Source: Planktothricoides raciborskii GIHE-MW2
GTDB lineage: Bacteria; Cyanobacteriota; Cyanobacteriia; Cyanobacteriales; Laspinemataceae
Assembly: GCF_040564635.1 (NCBI RefSeq)
Contig: NZ_CP159837.1
Span: 5,629,001 to 5,693,000 of the forward strand
Reading direction: 5' to 3'
Length of the DNA stretch: 64,000 nt
Translations under genes and position numbers: made by a program
In this document: in pieces, positions 37,414-47,131 of the stretch
Layout: every line of letters starts with the position of its first letter
Numbering within the stretch: position 1 is the first letter of the stretch
Notes under the pieces: generated by a model
What the model saw: only the letters and a program-made list of their open reading frames with translations
The model's database searches: none
What the model was told of the DNA's origin: nothing

Positions 37414-39267
37414 TTAAGTTAATCCCAAAAACTGTAAATTGTACAAACTGGCATAAAGTCCATCGAGACTCATCAATTCTTCATGGGTGCCTGACTCCAC
37501 CAATTCACCCCGCTTGAGTACCAAAATCCGATCCACATTCTTAATCGTGGAAAGTCGGTGAGCAATAATAATCGCCGTGCGATTTTTTAACAGCTTATCC
37601 AGGGCTTCTTGAATTAACGCTTCCGTCTTTACATCTAAATTCGCGGTAGCTTCATCTAACACCAGAATTTTCGGATTGCGAATAGCTGAACGCGCAAAGG
37701 CTAAAAGCTGCTTTTGACCGCCAGAAAGATTTGTGCCTCGTTCCCGAAGTTCTGTATCATAACTGTGGGGCAAATTTTCAATAAAACTAGCCACATTAGT
37801 ATCTTCCGCCGCTTGACGAACCGCCTCGATCGCATACTCTTCTCCCAGGGTAATATTACTTTTCACATCCCCGGCAAAGATAAAGCCATCTTGAAGAATC
37901 ACCCCCACGTGCTGACGTAATTCAGCTTGTTTTAAATCTCTAATATCAATGCCATCAACCAGGATGCGACCTTGGCTAATTTCATAGAGACGACATAATA
38001 GTCGGATAATTGAACTTTTCCCGGAACCAGTCGGCCCGACTAAAGCAATTTTTTCCCCCGGTTTGATGGTAAAGCTGATATTTTTGATCGCATATTCATC
38101 GGGCTTATACCCAAACCAAACATTCTCAAAGCAAATTTCTCCCAGGTGTGCTTGATCCGCTGAATTTTTATCTTGATTTTTGGCTAATAGATGTTGACCG
38201 GCGGATATTTCTGGGTCGCCAATTTCAATGGGTTCATTGAAAATATCCGTGACTCGTTCAATGGAGGTCAGTCCCGCTTGAATGGCGGTGAATTTATCCG
38301 CAAACTGCCGTAATGGTTCAAATAGACGCTGACTAAATAGGATGAATTCTGAGAGTTGACCAAAAGCCAAAGTTTTATCCATGACTAACAGACTGCCGAG
38401 CCATAAAACCCCGGCGATCGCGACTAAGGCAATCCATTCCAAAGTTGCCGATACTGCGGCATCATAAAAGATGGTTTTATCCATCTCATCTATATACTCT
38501 TGATTATTCTTTCTAAACAAATCAGCATTAAAAAATTCTCGGCGAAATATCTGCACAACCCCAATGCCAATAATATTTTCTTGCAGTTTCGCATTCAGAT
38601 TAGACAGTTCTTCTCTGGCGATATAGTTCGCTTTACGGTATTGCTGTTGAAAATAAATCACCAAAGCCGTAACCGGCAACAACATCATCAACAACATCAG
38701 GGCTAATTGCCATTGTCGGGCAAACATGATAATAATAATCACGGCCATCGAAAATAAATCGGTGACAATGCCGATCGCCCCGTTAGAAAAAACCTCTCCT
38801 AAAGCTTCCACATCACTGGTTAAACGAGTAATCAGTTTGCCCACCGGAGTTCGATCGAAAAATCTGGTCGCCAAAGAGGTCACATGAACAAATAAATCAT
38901 TTCTAATATCCGCCGTAATTCTTTGGCCTACTTCTTGGACTAAATATAATTGCACAAATTGCAAAGATAACCGCAAAAAAATCGTCGCCCCTAGTAACAA
39001 GGCTAATAAATTTAACCCCTGGCTTAAGCTCAAATTTTTCAGAAAGCTAAAGGTATTGGGTTCATTTTGAATCAATGAAATCGCCTGACCGATGATCACA
39101 GGCTGAATGGCACCGGCTATGGACAATGGAATTAATAAGAACATCGAAATCAGCAGAATTCGCCCACTGCGTTGAGCATAAGGCAACAAACGCAAGAATA
39201 AACGCCAGTCCGTTTCTCGTTGGCGCTGATGTGTTTGACTGGATTTTGGCGGTGAATAAATCGTCAT
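37414..39267 (-). CDS. ABC exporter, fused permease-ATPase
   Basis: The 617-aa half-transporter has six membrane helices in residues 35-310. The nucleotide-binding domain carries Walker A GPTGSGKS (411-418), signature LSGGQ (514-518), Walker B with catalytic Glu LVLDEA (535-540) and the H-loop His570 in IIAHRLSTI. All ATPase residues are intact. It should act as a homodimer or heterodimer at the plasma membrane and export lipid, peptide or drug-like substrates. The sequence does not tell which. No partner gene or accessory factor lies alongside. Confidence 0.95.
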   Translation of the reverse strand: MTIYSPPKSSQTHQRQRETDWRLFLRLLPYAQRSGRILLISMFLLIPLSIAGAIQPVIIGQAISLIQNEPNTFSFLKNLSLSQGLNLLALLLGATIFLRLSLQFVQLYLVQEVGQRITADIRNDLFVHVTSLATRFFDRTPVGKLITRLTSDVEALGEVFSNGAIGIVTDLFSMAVIIIIMFARQWQLALMLLMMLLPVTALVIYFQQQYRKANYIAREELSNLNAKLQENIIGIGVVQIFRREFFNADLFRKNNQEYIDEMDKTIFYDAAVSATLEWIALVAIAGVLWLGSLLVMDKTLAFGQLSEFILFSQRLFEPLRQFADKFTAIQAGLTSIERVTDIFNEPIEIGDPEISAGQHLLAKNQDKNSADQAHLGEICFENVWFGYKPDEYAIKNISFTIKPGEKIALVGPTGSGKSSIIRLLCRLYEISQGRILVDGIDIRDLKQAELRQHVGVILQDGFIFAGDVKSNITLGEEYAIEAVRQAAEDTNVASFIENLPHSYDTELRERGTNLSGGQKQLLAFARSAIRNPKILVLDEATANLDVKTEALIQEALDKLLKNRTAIIIAHRLSTIKNVDRILVLKRGELVESGTHEELMSLDGLYASLYNLQFLGLT

Positions 39268-39470
39268 TTCTTAGATTAAGGGTAATTTTTTGCCCAATAA
39301 GTTAGGTTATCTTAGTAGCTTAACAAAACTTAATGGATTATACACTAACGGGAAAAGCCCGGTGGAATTTAAGAAATGCTGCCGATCAATTCTGGGGATA
39401 ACTTCTATCAGCGATCGGGTAACAGCAGCTTGCTAACTGCTGACCCCAGACCGCTGACAATAGGATAAAA

Positions 39471-40115
39471 TTATACTGCTGCTAAGGTCATCTCCCGTAA
39501 TTTGGTAACTAAATCATTCATCCCTCCAGTATTAATCCGATAACTCAGAGGATGGGCAATCAATCTGGCGCTACTTTGAAACAATACCTCGATTTCAATT
39601 AATCCATTTTCTTGTAACGTCCGCCCCGTAGACACCAAATCCACGATCGCCTCTGACATTCCAGTAATCGGGCCGAGTTCCACTGAACCATACAAAGGGA
39701 TAATCTCCACGGGCAAATCGAGACGGTGAAAATATTCCCGCGCACAGTGAACAAACTTAGAAGCCACCCGACTATTCGCTGGCAGTTCTAAAGACCGGCG
39801 ATAAGGGCTGGATTCTTTCACGGCGACGGATAGACGACAAGTGCCAAATCCCAAATCGATCAAATGCGCCACTTTGGGGCTTTTCTCTCGCAGCACATCA
39901 TAGCCGACAATTCCTAATTGGGCTTGGCCATATTCTACATAGACGGGTACATCATGGGTACGAACTAGCAAAGCTTTCGCGGTTCCGGTGGGATCGGTAA
40001 TCATTAGTTGCCGGTTGCCGGAGTCGAGAAAAGCACTAAAATCTAAACCCACTGATTTGAGCATCCGAATGCTATCGCGTAACAGAGAACCTTTAGGAAG
40101 TGCAACGGTAAGCAT
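39471..40115 (-). CDS. hisG: ATP phosphoribosyltransferase, short form
   Basis: HisG joins ATP and PRPP in the first step of histidine synthesis. The protein has 214 aa, the length of the short HisG that lacks the C-terminal regulatory domain and needs HisZ. The start [19 protein letters not shown], the [10 protein letters not shown] region and the PRPP loop [18 protein letters not shown] are well conserved. HisZ is not in this window. The gene appears to be monocistronic and is divergent from the response-regulator gene, with 173 bp between them that carry short TTGGTTGT-type repeats. Confidence 0.96.
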   Translation of the reverse strand: MLTVALPKGSLLRDSIRMLKSVGLDFSAFLDSGNRQLMITDPTGTAKALLVRTHDVPVYVEYGQAQLGIVGYDVLREKSPKVAHLIDLGFGTCRLSVAVKESSPYRRSLELPANSRVASKFVHCAREYFHRLDLPVEIIPLYGSVELGPITGMSEAIVDLVSTGRTLQENGLIEIEVLFQSSARLIAHPLSYRINTGGMNDLVTKLREMTLAAV

Positions 40116-40288
40116 AAATTAATTGATGGTTGGTGGTTGTTGGTTGTTGCCCCCCTTTGAGGGGGGTTGGGGGGTTATTGGTTGTTGGTTATTGGTTGGT
40201 GGTTGTTTGACGTAAATAGCGAATCACGAATAACGATCAACAAATAACGATCAACAAATAACATATAACCATGTAGGAGATTGAATCT
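40116..40288. repeat. Simple repeats between hisG and the response regulator
   Basis: GGTTGTTGGTT-type repeats, a CCCCCCTTTGAGGGGGG hairpin (40149-40166) and ATAACGATCAACAA copies fill the divergent control region. AGGAGATTGAATCT precedes the downstream ATG as its ribosome-binding site. Confidence 0.75.
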
Positions 40289-41008
40289 ATGCGAATTCTT
40301 TTGGTTGATGATGAAGTGGAATTAATTGACCCCCTGAGTCGCGTTCTGACACGGGAAGGATATCAGGTGGATGTGGCTTATGATGGGGCGACGGGCACGC
40401 AGTTGGCGTCAACGGGGGGCTATGATTTGTTGATTCTGGATTGGATGTTGCCCCATCGGTCTGGGTTGGAAATTTGCCAGCAACTGCGACGCAATGGAGA
40501 TTTGACGCCGGTATTATTTCTGACCGCTAAAGATACTTTGGACGACCGGGTGCAAGGACTGGATGCGGGGGCTGATGATTATTTGGTCAAACCGTTTGAG
40601 TTACGGGAATTGTTAGCGAGGGTACGGGCACGAGTCAGGCGATCGCCCAGTCAAGAGTCTAGCATTGTTTCCCCTCCGAATGAAAGTCACCCTCGCCGGT
40701 TGCGGGTGGAAGATTTAGAACTAGATTGTGACAATCAGATTGCTTATCGGGGAAAACGGGCGATCGCGCTTTCAGAAAAAGAAAGCCAACTACTAGAATA
40801 TTTAATGACCAACCCCAATCAATTACTCACCCACGAAGCTATCCATCAACATTTGTGGGGCAGCACCACCAAACCTAGCAGTAATGTATTAGCTGCCCAA
40901 ATTCGATTACTCCGTCGCAAAATTGAAACCAATGATGAAGCTTCATTAATTCATACGGTTTATGGCAAGGGATATCGCTTTGGTTTATCCACGGCGACCA
41001 ACGCTTAA
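40289..41008 (+). CDS. OmpR/PhoB-family response regulator
   Basis: The receiver domain (1-120) has the acidic pair in LLVDDE, phosphoacceptor Asp51 in LILDWMLP, Thr in FLTAKD and Lys in DDYLVKPFE. The C-terminal winged helix (145-235) ends TVYGKGYRFGL, as in OmpR/PhoB DNA-binding domains. It should be a transcription factor activated by phosphorylation. No histidine kinase gene is adjacent, so it is an orphan here. The layout is similar to cyanobacterial RppA-like regulators, but that identity cannot be fixed from sequence alone. Confidence 0.94.
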   Translation: MRILLVDDEVELIDPLSRVLTREGYQVDVAYDGATGTQLASTGGYDLLILDWMLPHRSGLEICQQLRRNGDLTPVLFLTAKDTLDDRVQGLDAGADDYLVKPFELRELLARVRARVRRSPSQESSIVSPPNESHPRRLRVEDLELDCDNQIAYRGKRAIALSEKESQLLEYLMTNPNQLLTHEAIHQHLWGSTTKPSSNVLAAQIRLLRRKIETNDEASLIHTVYGKGYRFGLSTATNA

Positions 41009-41585
41009 TCAAGAAAAATTTACAATTTTTAAGGGAGGGAGAATTTTGTCCCTTGTTTTCCTTTTCTGGGGAAATTCCCCCAATGAGCAATCGCATACTG
41101 AAATTATGTATTCTGCATTACCAGCCATGACCAATTTTGCATTACCAGGTATGCAGTGGGCTTAAGGAAATTTAAGGATCCCTCTTTCCCGGCTAAACCC
41201 CTAAACAGCGGATCTCACTCATTACTAACTGTTTTTATTTGCTTTTAAGCCGCCAAATCAGGGCAATGTACTTATCAAAAATAAATATTTTCTTAATTTA
41301 AACTAGGTATAAAATAGGATATTATCTATTTATACTAAAAAAAACTAACCTCTTGAGTGGAGTCCCGAATCGAGTGCCTTATGATTACTAAATCAATGCC
41401 TAAATAGGCTATTAAATATCATCCTTAATATGATCCATTAATGATCCAAATTGTTACCTAATGTGTTTTGTTGTGTACTGATTTGAATCAGGGGCATGAT
41501 CCGGTTATAAAAGTGACACAACCACTACTCCATCACGCAACGGAAGTTTATAAGCTGATTCTAGTAAATCATTCAAAAAAAAATT
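41009..41585. other. Gene-free stretch upstream of the TPR gene
   Basis: The 577-bp gap is AT-rich around 41270-41340 and has no convincing coding frame, RNA gene or strong hairpin. The promoter of the TPR gene should be here, but I cannot mark it. Confidence 0.55.
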
Positions 41586-42344
41586 ATGAAAGCTCCTGAT
41601 AAACTCAATCGCCAAGCTCAGAAAAACCAATGCTCTTCTTTAATGAGAATGCCGCTGCCACCAACGGCATCCCACCGGAGAAGTCCGAGCATGAATCAAG
41701 CAGTGCAAGAATCTGGTGAAAAATTACCCAAAGAATTTACGGTGCAGATGTTACGCCAACAAGCGGCGCATCACGCCAAACGGGGAAATTACCCGCAAGC
41801 GATTTCTCTGCTGACACAAGTAATTAACTCTAGTTTGAGTGGGCGAACTCCGATGGACTATAACAATCGTGGGTTGATGTATTTCCACTGTGGTCAGCTT
41901 GAAGAGGCGATCGCTGACTACAACCGCGCTTTAGAACTGAATCCTAATTTAGCCGCTGCTTACAATAATCGGGCTAACTGCTATGTCAACCAAGGGGAGT
42001 TGGTTTATGCCCTTGTGGACTACGATCGCGCCCTTGACCTCAACCCATTTCATCTTCGGGCTTTGATTAATCAAGGAGTGACATTCCGTCATTTGGGAAT
42101 GTATCGGGAAGCCCTGGATAATTTTGACATTGCCTTAGCCCAAGGCAAGCTAGAAGCCTATATTTATGCTCAACGGGGTCGGACCCATCACCTAGCCGGG
42201 GATTGGAATTGGGCGATCGCCGACTACCTGCGATCGCTCCGATACCTCAACCAAGAAAAAAATGCCCTTGGGTCGCTAAATTCGGGGATTGGCAAATTCG
42301 TCAACACCTGGCTTAAAGCAATTATTGCCCCGCTGACTGCTTAA
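41586..42344 (+). CDS. TPR-repeat protein, 252 aa
   Basis: After a basic, disordered N-terminus (1-45) the protein has about five TPRs (for example YNNRGLMYFHCGQLEEAIADYN and AAYNNRANCYVNQGELVYAL, shown in part), a typical protein-binding solenoid. No signal peptide or membrane segment is visible. Its last four bases overlap the last four bases of the convergent 163-aa gene, so the two transcripts are antisense at their ends. In-frame ATGs at codons 20 and 36 are alternative starts. No specific partner can be named. Confidence 0.85.
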   Translation: MKAPDKLNRQAQKNQCSSLMRMPLPPTASHRRSPSMNQAVQESGEKLPKEFTVQMLRQQAAHHAKRGNYPQAISLLTQVINSSLSGRTPMDYNNRGLMYFHCGQLEEAIADYNRALELNPNLAAAYNNRANCYVNQGELVYALVDYDRALDLNPFHLRALINQGVTFRHLGMYREALDNFDIALAQGKLEAYIYAQRGRTHHLAGDWNWAIADYLRSLRYLNQEKNALGSLNSGIGKFVNTWLKAIIAPLTA

Positions 42345-42832
42345 GGCGCTAAAGCGGTTGCCCTGGGATCGCTAGGCAGACTATTCACGGGTTTTTTGGG
42401 AATCTGCCGTTTGGGTGCTTCTCTGGTTGATGGATGATTATCTTGCCAAACAATCTGCAACTGCTGTGGATCTTGCAGTTCAGTTTGTTCCTGCATAATC
42501 TTTTGCGTCTGCTGTGGGTCGAAGTTGTGACTAAACTCGGAGCGTAAGCGCTGCACACGCGCTTCAGTGCGTTGGACTTCTTGGGTAATCTCTTGCAGCT
42601 TTTGTTGTTGTTCTTTGCAAGAAGGAATCAACTGCGCCAAGGTAGAAATTGCCACCACAGATATTGCCAGATTAACCACTAATTTCACACTGGTTTCAAC
42701 GGCGATCGCTCGATTGGGATTAGCGCTGAGTTTCCGCTTGGGGGTAGGTTGGCGTCGGACTGAGGCGTTGTGACGACTACGATCCCTGGTTGCTGATTTT
42801 AAATGAGTTCGGGAGACTTGTATGGAGTTCAT
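42341..42832 (-). CDS. Single-pass membrane protein with coiled coil, FtsL/DivIC-like topology
   Basis: The 163-aa protein has a basic cytoplasmic N-terminus (1-45), one transmembrane segment (about 49-69, VKLVVNLAISVVAISTLAQL), a coiled coil (KEQQQKLQEITQEVQRTEAR) and a polar, Pro-rich tail. This is the shape of bitopic division proteins such as FtsL and DivIC. Sequence similarity to them is too weak to assign the function. The gene is convergent with the TPR gene and overlaps it by 4 bp. psaM lies upstream on the same strand, 241 bp away. Confidence 0.65.
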   Translation of the reverse strand: MNSIQVSRTHLKSATRDRSRHNASVRRQPTPKRKLSANPNRAIAVETSVKLVVNLAISVVAISTLAQLIPSCKEQQQKLQEITQEVQRTEARVQRLRSEFSHNFDPQQTQKIMQEQTELQDPQQLQIVWQDNHPSTREAPKRQIPKKPVNSLPSDPRATALAP

Positions 42833-43073
42833 GAGCTTTAAATTAGGCGTTGAGATTGAATTTACTAACTATTTACTAATTATTTACTAATTATCACTTT
42901 CGCCACAATTTACTTTACTCCGTAGCATTTCCGCATTCGGCTTAAATTTATGATGAAATGGGGACATCCATCCAGGACGCCCCCACTTCCACATCGCGGA
43001 TCAACCCTGCATGGGTAGGAAAGTAGAAGCCTTTTCAGGGTTACTTGCCGATGGCTTGATCCAATGTCAGAGA

Positions 43074-43166
43074 TTACTTATACAATTCCAAAGCCAAGCG
43101 ATAGGCCAAAATTCCAGGAATCAAGGCTAGTACGAGAGCTACATAAACTTGGGTATCCGATAGCAT
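43074..43166 (-). CDS. psaM: Photosystem I reaction centre subunit XII
   Basis: This 30-residue frame reads MLSDTQVYVALVLALIPGIL and ends AYRLALELYK. It matches PsaM, a single-helix subunit at the monomer interface of cyanobacterial photosystem I, whose usual sequence starts M-(A)-LSDTQ and ends FRLxTELYK. AAAGGAG lies 9 nt before the ATG. The length is one or two residues shorter than typical PsaM (about 31). It is easily missed because it is so short. It stands alone on the minus strand. Confidence 0.96.
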   Translation of the reverse strand: MLSDTQVYVALVLALIPGILAYRLALELYK

Positions 43167-43509
43167 ACGAGAAAACTCCTTTGACGGCTAGTTATTTTTA
43201 AACTAATTTGCGCTATCTCGTGAACTTTTGGAAGAATTTGTTACAAGACTCAACAAAAATTAAATTCGTGATTGGTTGTTGGTTATTTGTTGTTGGTTAT
43301 TTGTTGTTGGTTATTTGTTGCTAGTTATTTGTTGTTGGTTATTTGTTGTTAGAATTGCGAATAACCAACAACAATTAACAATTAACAATTAACAATTAAC
43401 AATTATTTACATCGCCAGGTATCCAAAGATGACGATCTTCTGATATTGATCCATAATAGAAGATTGACTCACGGCTCATTGATACCCTGTCAGGTCTGAA
43501 GGATAGTTA
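43167..43509. repeat. Tandem simple repeats upstream of psaM and the TerC gene
   Basis: A TTGTTGGTTATT-type unit of about 16 bp is repeated five or six times at 43268-43350, and AACAATT is repeated about five times at 43366-43405. The repeats lie between divergent starts. No gene is seen. Confidence 0.8.
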
Positions 43510-44235
43510 ATGGTAGAGCAGTTTATTGACCTCTCGCCCAATTTTGGGATTGATACATTTTTCCTCCTGCTAATTTTAGTGGGACTGGAAGCGGTGTTGT
43601 CTGCGGACAATGCGATCGCTCTGGCATCAATTGCCCAAGGCTTGACCGATCCGAAGTTACAACGTCAAGCCCTTAACTTTGGGTTGATTGCCGCGTTTGC
43701 CTTGCGGATGTTGCTGATTTTAACCGCCACCTGGGTGATTCAATTTTGGCAATTTGAACTTATTGGCGCATTGTATTTGTTGTGGTTGGTGTGGCAATAC
43801 TTTGCATCTGAACAAGAAAAAGATGAAGATGGCACCACTCACCATAAGCATAGCTTTACCGCTTTGTGGCAGGTGATTCCCCTGATTGCCATGACCGATT
43901 TGGCTTTCTCCCTCGATAGTGTGACGACGGCGATCGCGGTAGCTGACCAAACTTGGTTAATTCTCGCTGGGGGTGCCATTGGCATCATTGCCTTGCGGTT
44001 TTTGGCCGGATTATTTATTCGTTGGCTCGATGAATTTACTCACCTAGAGGATGCTGGTTATATCAGCGTTGGGTTGGTAGGCTTACGGCTGTTGTTGAGA
44101 GTAGTCAACCATGACTGGGCACCGCCCCAGTGGTTGATGGTTTCGGCGATCGCTTTAATCTTTATCTGGGGATTCTCGGAACGCACAAAAGATCACAGCC
44201 CAAAAATTCAAGAAAAACCAGACGCCAATCCGTAA
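43510..44235 (+). CDS. TerC-family integral membrane protein
   Basis: The 241-aa protein has seven to eight membrane segments and the two acidic TerC signatures, LEAVLSADNAIALASIAQG near the N-terminus and MTDLAFSLDSVTTAIAV in the middle. Family members export metal ions, notably Mn2+, or help insert membrane proteins; in plants the homologue is needed for thylakoids. The substrate is not shown by the sequence. AAGGA lies 6 nt before the ATG. The gene ends 26 bp before a terminator shared with the convergent ndk. Confidence 0.92.
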   Translation: MVEQFIDLSPNFGIDTFFLLLILVGLEAVLSADNAIALASIAQGLTDPKLQRQALNFGLIAAFALRMLLILTATWVIQFWQFELIGALYLLWLVWQYFASEQEKDEDGTTHHKHSFTALWQVIPLIAMTDLAFSLDSVTTAIAVADQTWLILAGGAIGIIALRFLAGLFIRWLDEFTHLEDAGYISVGLVGLRLLLRVVNHDWAPPQWLMVSAIALIFIWGFSERTKDHSPKIQEKPDANP

Positions 44236-44261
44236 TTCATGCATCTGGCTGATAATTTTTC

Positions 44262-44287
44262 GGGGCGTCCACCATCGTGGACGCCCC
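44262..44287. terminator. Terminator hairpin between terC-like gene and ndk
   Basis: GGGGCGTCCAC and GTGGACGCCCC form an eleven-pair perfect stem with a CATC loop, followed by CCTAGTTTTAATTT on the plus strand. Confidence 0.82.
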
Positions 44288-44303
44288 CTAGTTTTAATTT
44301 AGC

Positions 44304-44753
44304 TTACTCATACAACCAAGGAGTGTTCGCTGGAGTCCAATTCACCAGTTCTTCATCTTTAAACCAAAGCTTAATTTCGGTTTTAGCAGTTTCTACTGCA
44401 TCAGAACCGTGGATAATGTTCCGTCCCACATCCACACCAAAATCACCCCGAATCGTTCCCGGTTCGCTATACAAAGGATTGGTTGCCCCAATCAATTTCC
44501 GGGCTGAGGCTACCACCCCGTTTCCTTCCCAAACCATCGCCACCAGAGGGCCAGAGGTAATAAATTGCACTAACCCAGGGAAAAATGGTTTTTCCCGATG
44601 CACCCCATAATGTTGTTCAGCTAATTCTTTGCTGACTTGCATCAGTTTCAACCCGACTAAAGTAAAGCCTTTGGATTCAAAGCGACGAATAATTTCGCCA
44701 ACGAGTCCCCGTTGGACGCCATCGGGTTTAATTGCGATAAATGTCCGTTCCAA
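44304..44753 (-). CDS. ndk: Nucleoside diphosphate kinase
   Basis: Ndk moves the gamma-phosphate from ATP to NDPs through a phosphohistidine. The 149-aa length is normal. The active-site His115 lies in [11 protein letters not shown], and the nucleotide-binding loop ([36 protein letters not shown]) is intact. The start [20 protein letters not shown] is canonical. It is transcribed alone, convergent with the TerC gene. Nothing odd is seen. Confidence 0.97.
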   Translation of the reverse strand: MERTFIAIKPDGVQRGLVGEIIRRFESKGFTLVGLKLMQVSKELAEQHYGVHREKPFFPGLVQFITSGPLVAMVWEGNGVVASARKLIGATNPLYSEPGTIRGDFGVDVGRNIIHGSDAVETAKTEIKLWFKDEELVNWTPANTPWLYE

Positions 44754-45229
44754 AATGTCTGTCCTAGATTTGTATCAAATTATCCAAACACAATATTATC
44801 TCACAAAGGCAATCTTTTAAATATTAATGATTGTTTATTGGTAATTAATTATTTTGATAAAAGCCGGCCCCGAAAGCCCCGAAAGCCCCGAAAGTCCCGA
44901 AAGCCCACCCCCCACCGAACACATTAAAAAACCGGGTTTTTTAGACGGCAGAGCAAAAAAGTGAGTCATTGACCGAAAAAAGAAACCCGGTTTTTTAGGA
45001 TGATGAATTAATGGGTTAACGGATACTTAACCTGGGGTGATGATTACTGTTGTTTCAGTAGTCTATGATGGTTTTACCGATAATATCCATCATGTAAAGA
45101 TAGTTTAGCAAACAGTTTATCAAACAGTTTAGCAAACACCACTTGTTGAGCAAAAGTAGCTTTTTAGATCATTGCTATGATTGCTATGATTGCTATGATT
45201 GCTAATAATAATGTTTGAACAGCAACTCC
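44754..45229. repeat. Gap with three short repeat clusters
   Basis: CCCCGAAAG is repeated four times at 44868-44903 (last copy TCCCGAAAG). An AAAAACCGGGTTTTT / AGAAACCCGGTTTTT inverted pair lies at 44926-44996. ATTGCTATG is repeated four times at 45171-45206. No gene is seen in this 476-bp stretch. Confidence 0.82.
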
Positions 45230-46123
45230 TTAAAATTGAAAAAATGGCCAGTCTTGTTCGCGTCTATACTCAGTCATGTTTTCAAATTTACGCAATTCCG
45301 CTCGTTCTACTAATAATTTCTGCGGATTATCCATCAATTGATGGTTTAATTCAGTGAAAATGGAACTTAGGCGATCGCGCTCTAAATCTTCAGGAATTTT
45401 GCCAAAGTAGGCGACAGTAATGTGAGCCGTAAAATGATATTGTTGCTCAATTCCCAAGGCAATTAGTCCTTGATTTTGATAGATAGCACGGCGTAATTGC
45501 ACAGTCTGACTATAAGAATGCTCATCCACCGGCACTAATAAAACGCCAATTGAGCGGTTGGATACCATGATCCCTATCACTTGCCAAGCAATCGGGTCTC
45601 CTTTGGTTAAGTGACTAGATTGTTGAAAGCTGTCAGCAATGCGATCGCGTAGTTGCCTTTCCAGATCCGGGGTACAAATCACCTGAAGATAAGTATCATC
45701 CCAGATTAAATCCGCTAGGGTTAAATGAAAACTATCTGGGGGCAATGCCACCAGCCAATTTCCGGGAATTTGCGCCAATAACTGCGTTTGGCATTCATGG
45801 ATCTGCTGATAAAATTCAGCATTCTTTAAGTCATCTTTCCACGGAGGAGTAATTACCGAATATCCGGGGAATGGTACAGGTTTCCTGTTTCCCGCTTCAT
45901 CCGGCTTGAACTTCGGAGACTCTTGAATATGTTGCAGGGCAGACAGATATTTTTCGGGGAGGGTCTGTCGCACTACGCGATTGAGATAGACCTGATATGT
46001 ATCGTCCAATTTATCACTCCTAATTATTATACTAGAGTTAGGTGAACATGATGAAGTCAACCTCATCAAGTTTACGTTTTGTAACTTTACGGGAAAGACT
46101 ACATCATTATCTAGTGTACTCAT
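45230..46123 (-). CDS. 2H phosphoesterase-like protein (DUF1868-type)
   Basis: The 297-aa protein has two H-x-T/S-h motifs about 120 residues apart, SFHLTLADL and AHITVAYFG. This is the hallmark of the 2H phosphoesterase (LigT/cyclic-phosphodiesterase) fold. It also has VPFPGYSVITPPW near residue 83, which is typical of DUF1868-like members. It probably hydrolyses or ligates a cyclic nucleotide or RNA phosphodiester; the substrate is unknown. The start at 46123 leaves 21 bp to the divergent holA start, so promoters must overlap the coding ends. ATG at codon 20 is an alternative. Confidence 0.78.
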   Translation of the reverse strand: MSTLDNDVVFPVKLQNVNLMRLTSSCSPNSSIIIRSDKLDDTYQVYLNRVVRQTLPEKYLSALQHIQESPKFKPDEAGNRKPVPFPGYSVITPPWKDDLKNAEFYQQIHECQTQLLAQIPGNWLVALPPDSFHLTLADLIWDDTYLQVICTPDLERQLRDRIADSFQQSSHLTKGDPIAWQVIGIMVSNRSIGVLLVPVDEHSYSQTVQLRRAIYQNQGLIALGIEQQYHFTAHITVAYFGKIPEDLERDRLSSIFTELNHQLMDNPQKLLVERAELRKFENMTEYRREQDWPFFQF

Positions 46124-46144
46124 TATTTACACAGGTATTTCTTT

Positions 46145-47131
46145 GTGCCAATTTACTTGTATTGGGGTGAGGATGATTTTGCGATGGGCAAAGCTGTGGC
46201 CGCTTTGCGCGATCGCGTCTTGGATCCTGCTTGGGCGGCTTTTAACTATGAAAAAATTTCCCCAGATACCCCCGATGGGGTGATTCAAGGCTTGAATCAG
46301 TCCATGACCCCCCCTTTTGGCAGCGGCAGTCGTTTGGTTTGGTTGGTCGATACCACCATTTGTCACCATTGTTCCGGGGATATGTTAGCAGAGTTGGAAC
46401 GCACTGTCACGGCGATTCCCGAGTCAACGGTGTTACTGTTGACTACGCCGAGTAAACCGGATGGCCGGATTAAATCTACTAAATTATTACAAAAATATGC
46501 TCAAATTCAAGAGTTTTCGCCGATTCCCCCGTGGCAACAAGATCAGCTAGAGAAAGCTGTGGTAAAAGTGGCTCAAGAAATGGGGCTGAAGCTGACCGAT
46601 GCCAGCGTGCAACTTTTAGCCGAAAGCGTCGGCAATGAGACGCGATTGCTCTATAGTGAAGTTGAGAAATTACAACTGTATGCCGGAGAAAGGCGCGATC
46701 GCCCTCTCAAAGATGAAATTGTCGGCACATTGGTCACATCCAGCGCTGCCAATAGCTTAAAATTGGCGAGCGCCATTCTCCAAGGAGATACTTCTCGCGC
46801 TTTAACATTGATCTCTGACTTGATCGGTCGCAACGAACCGGCTTTAAAAATCGTCGCTACTCTCACAGGTCAGTTTAGAACCTGGTTATGGGTGAAGGTG
46901 ATGATTTCCGCAGGGGAACGAGATGAGAAGGCGATCGCCCAAGCAGCAGAAATTGGCAATCCCAAGCGGATTTACTTCCTGCGTCAGGAAGTCAAAGCAA
47001 TCACCCAAGGACAATTGCAAAAGACCTTGAGCATTTTGCTAGACCTAGAAGTAAGCTTAAAACGTGGGGCTGAGGAACTATCCACTTTGCAAACCAAAGC
47101 GATCGAACTTTGCCAAGCCTGTCGCCCTTGA
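46145..47131 (+). CDS. holA: DNA polymerase III subunit delta
   Basis: The delta subunit opens the beta clamp as part of the clamp loader. The 328-aa protein starts at GTG and begins PIYLYWGEDDFAMGKAVAAL, as in other cyanobacterial HolA. It has the truncated, non-ATPase AAA+ core (LVWLVDTTICHHC; SVGNETRLLYSEVEKLQLYAG) and the C-terminal collar region ISAGERDEKAIAQAAEIGNP ... LQTKAIELC. No clamp-loader partner is nearby. The gene is divergent from the 2H phosphoesterase gene and transcribed alone. Confidence 0.93.
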   Translation: MPIYLYWGEDDFAMGKAVAALRDRVLDPAWAAFNYEKISPDTPDGVIQGLNQSMTPPFGSGSRLVWLVDTTICHHCSGDMLAELERTVTAIPESTVLLLTTPSKPDGRIKSTKLLQKYAQIQEFSPIPPWQQDQLEKAVVKVAQEMGLKLTDASVQLLAESVGNETRLLYSEVEKLQLYAGERRDRPLKDEIVGTLVTSSAANSLKLASAILQGDTSRALTLISDLIGRNEPALKIVATLTGQFRTWLWVKVMISAGERDEKAIAQAAEIGNPKRIYFLRQEVKAITQGQLQKTLSILLDLEVSLKRGAEELSTLQTKAIELCQACRP

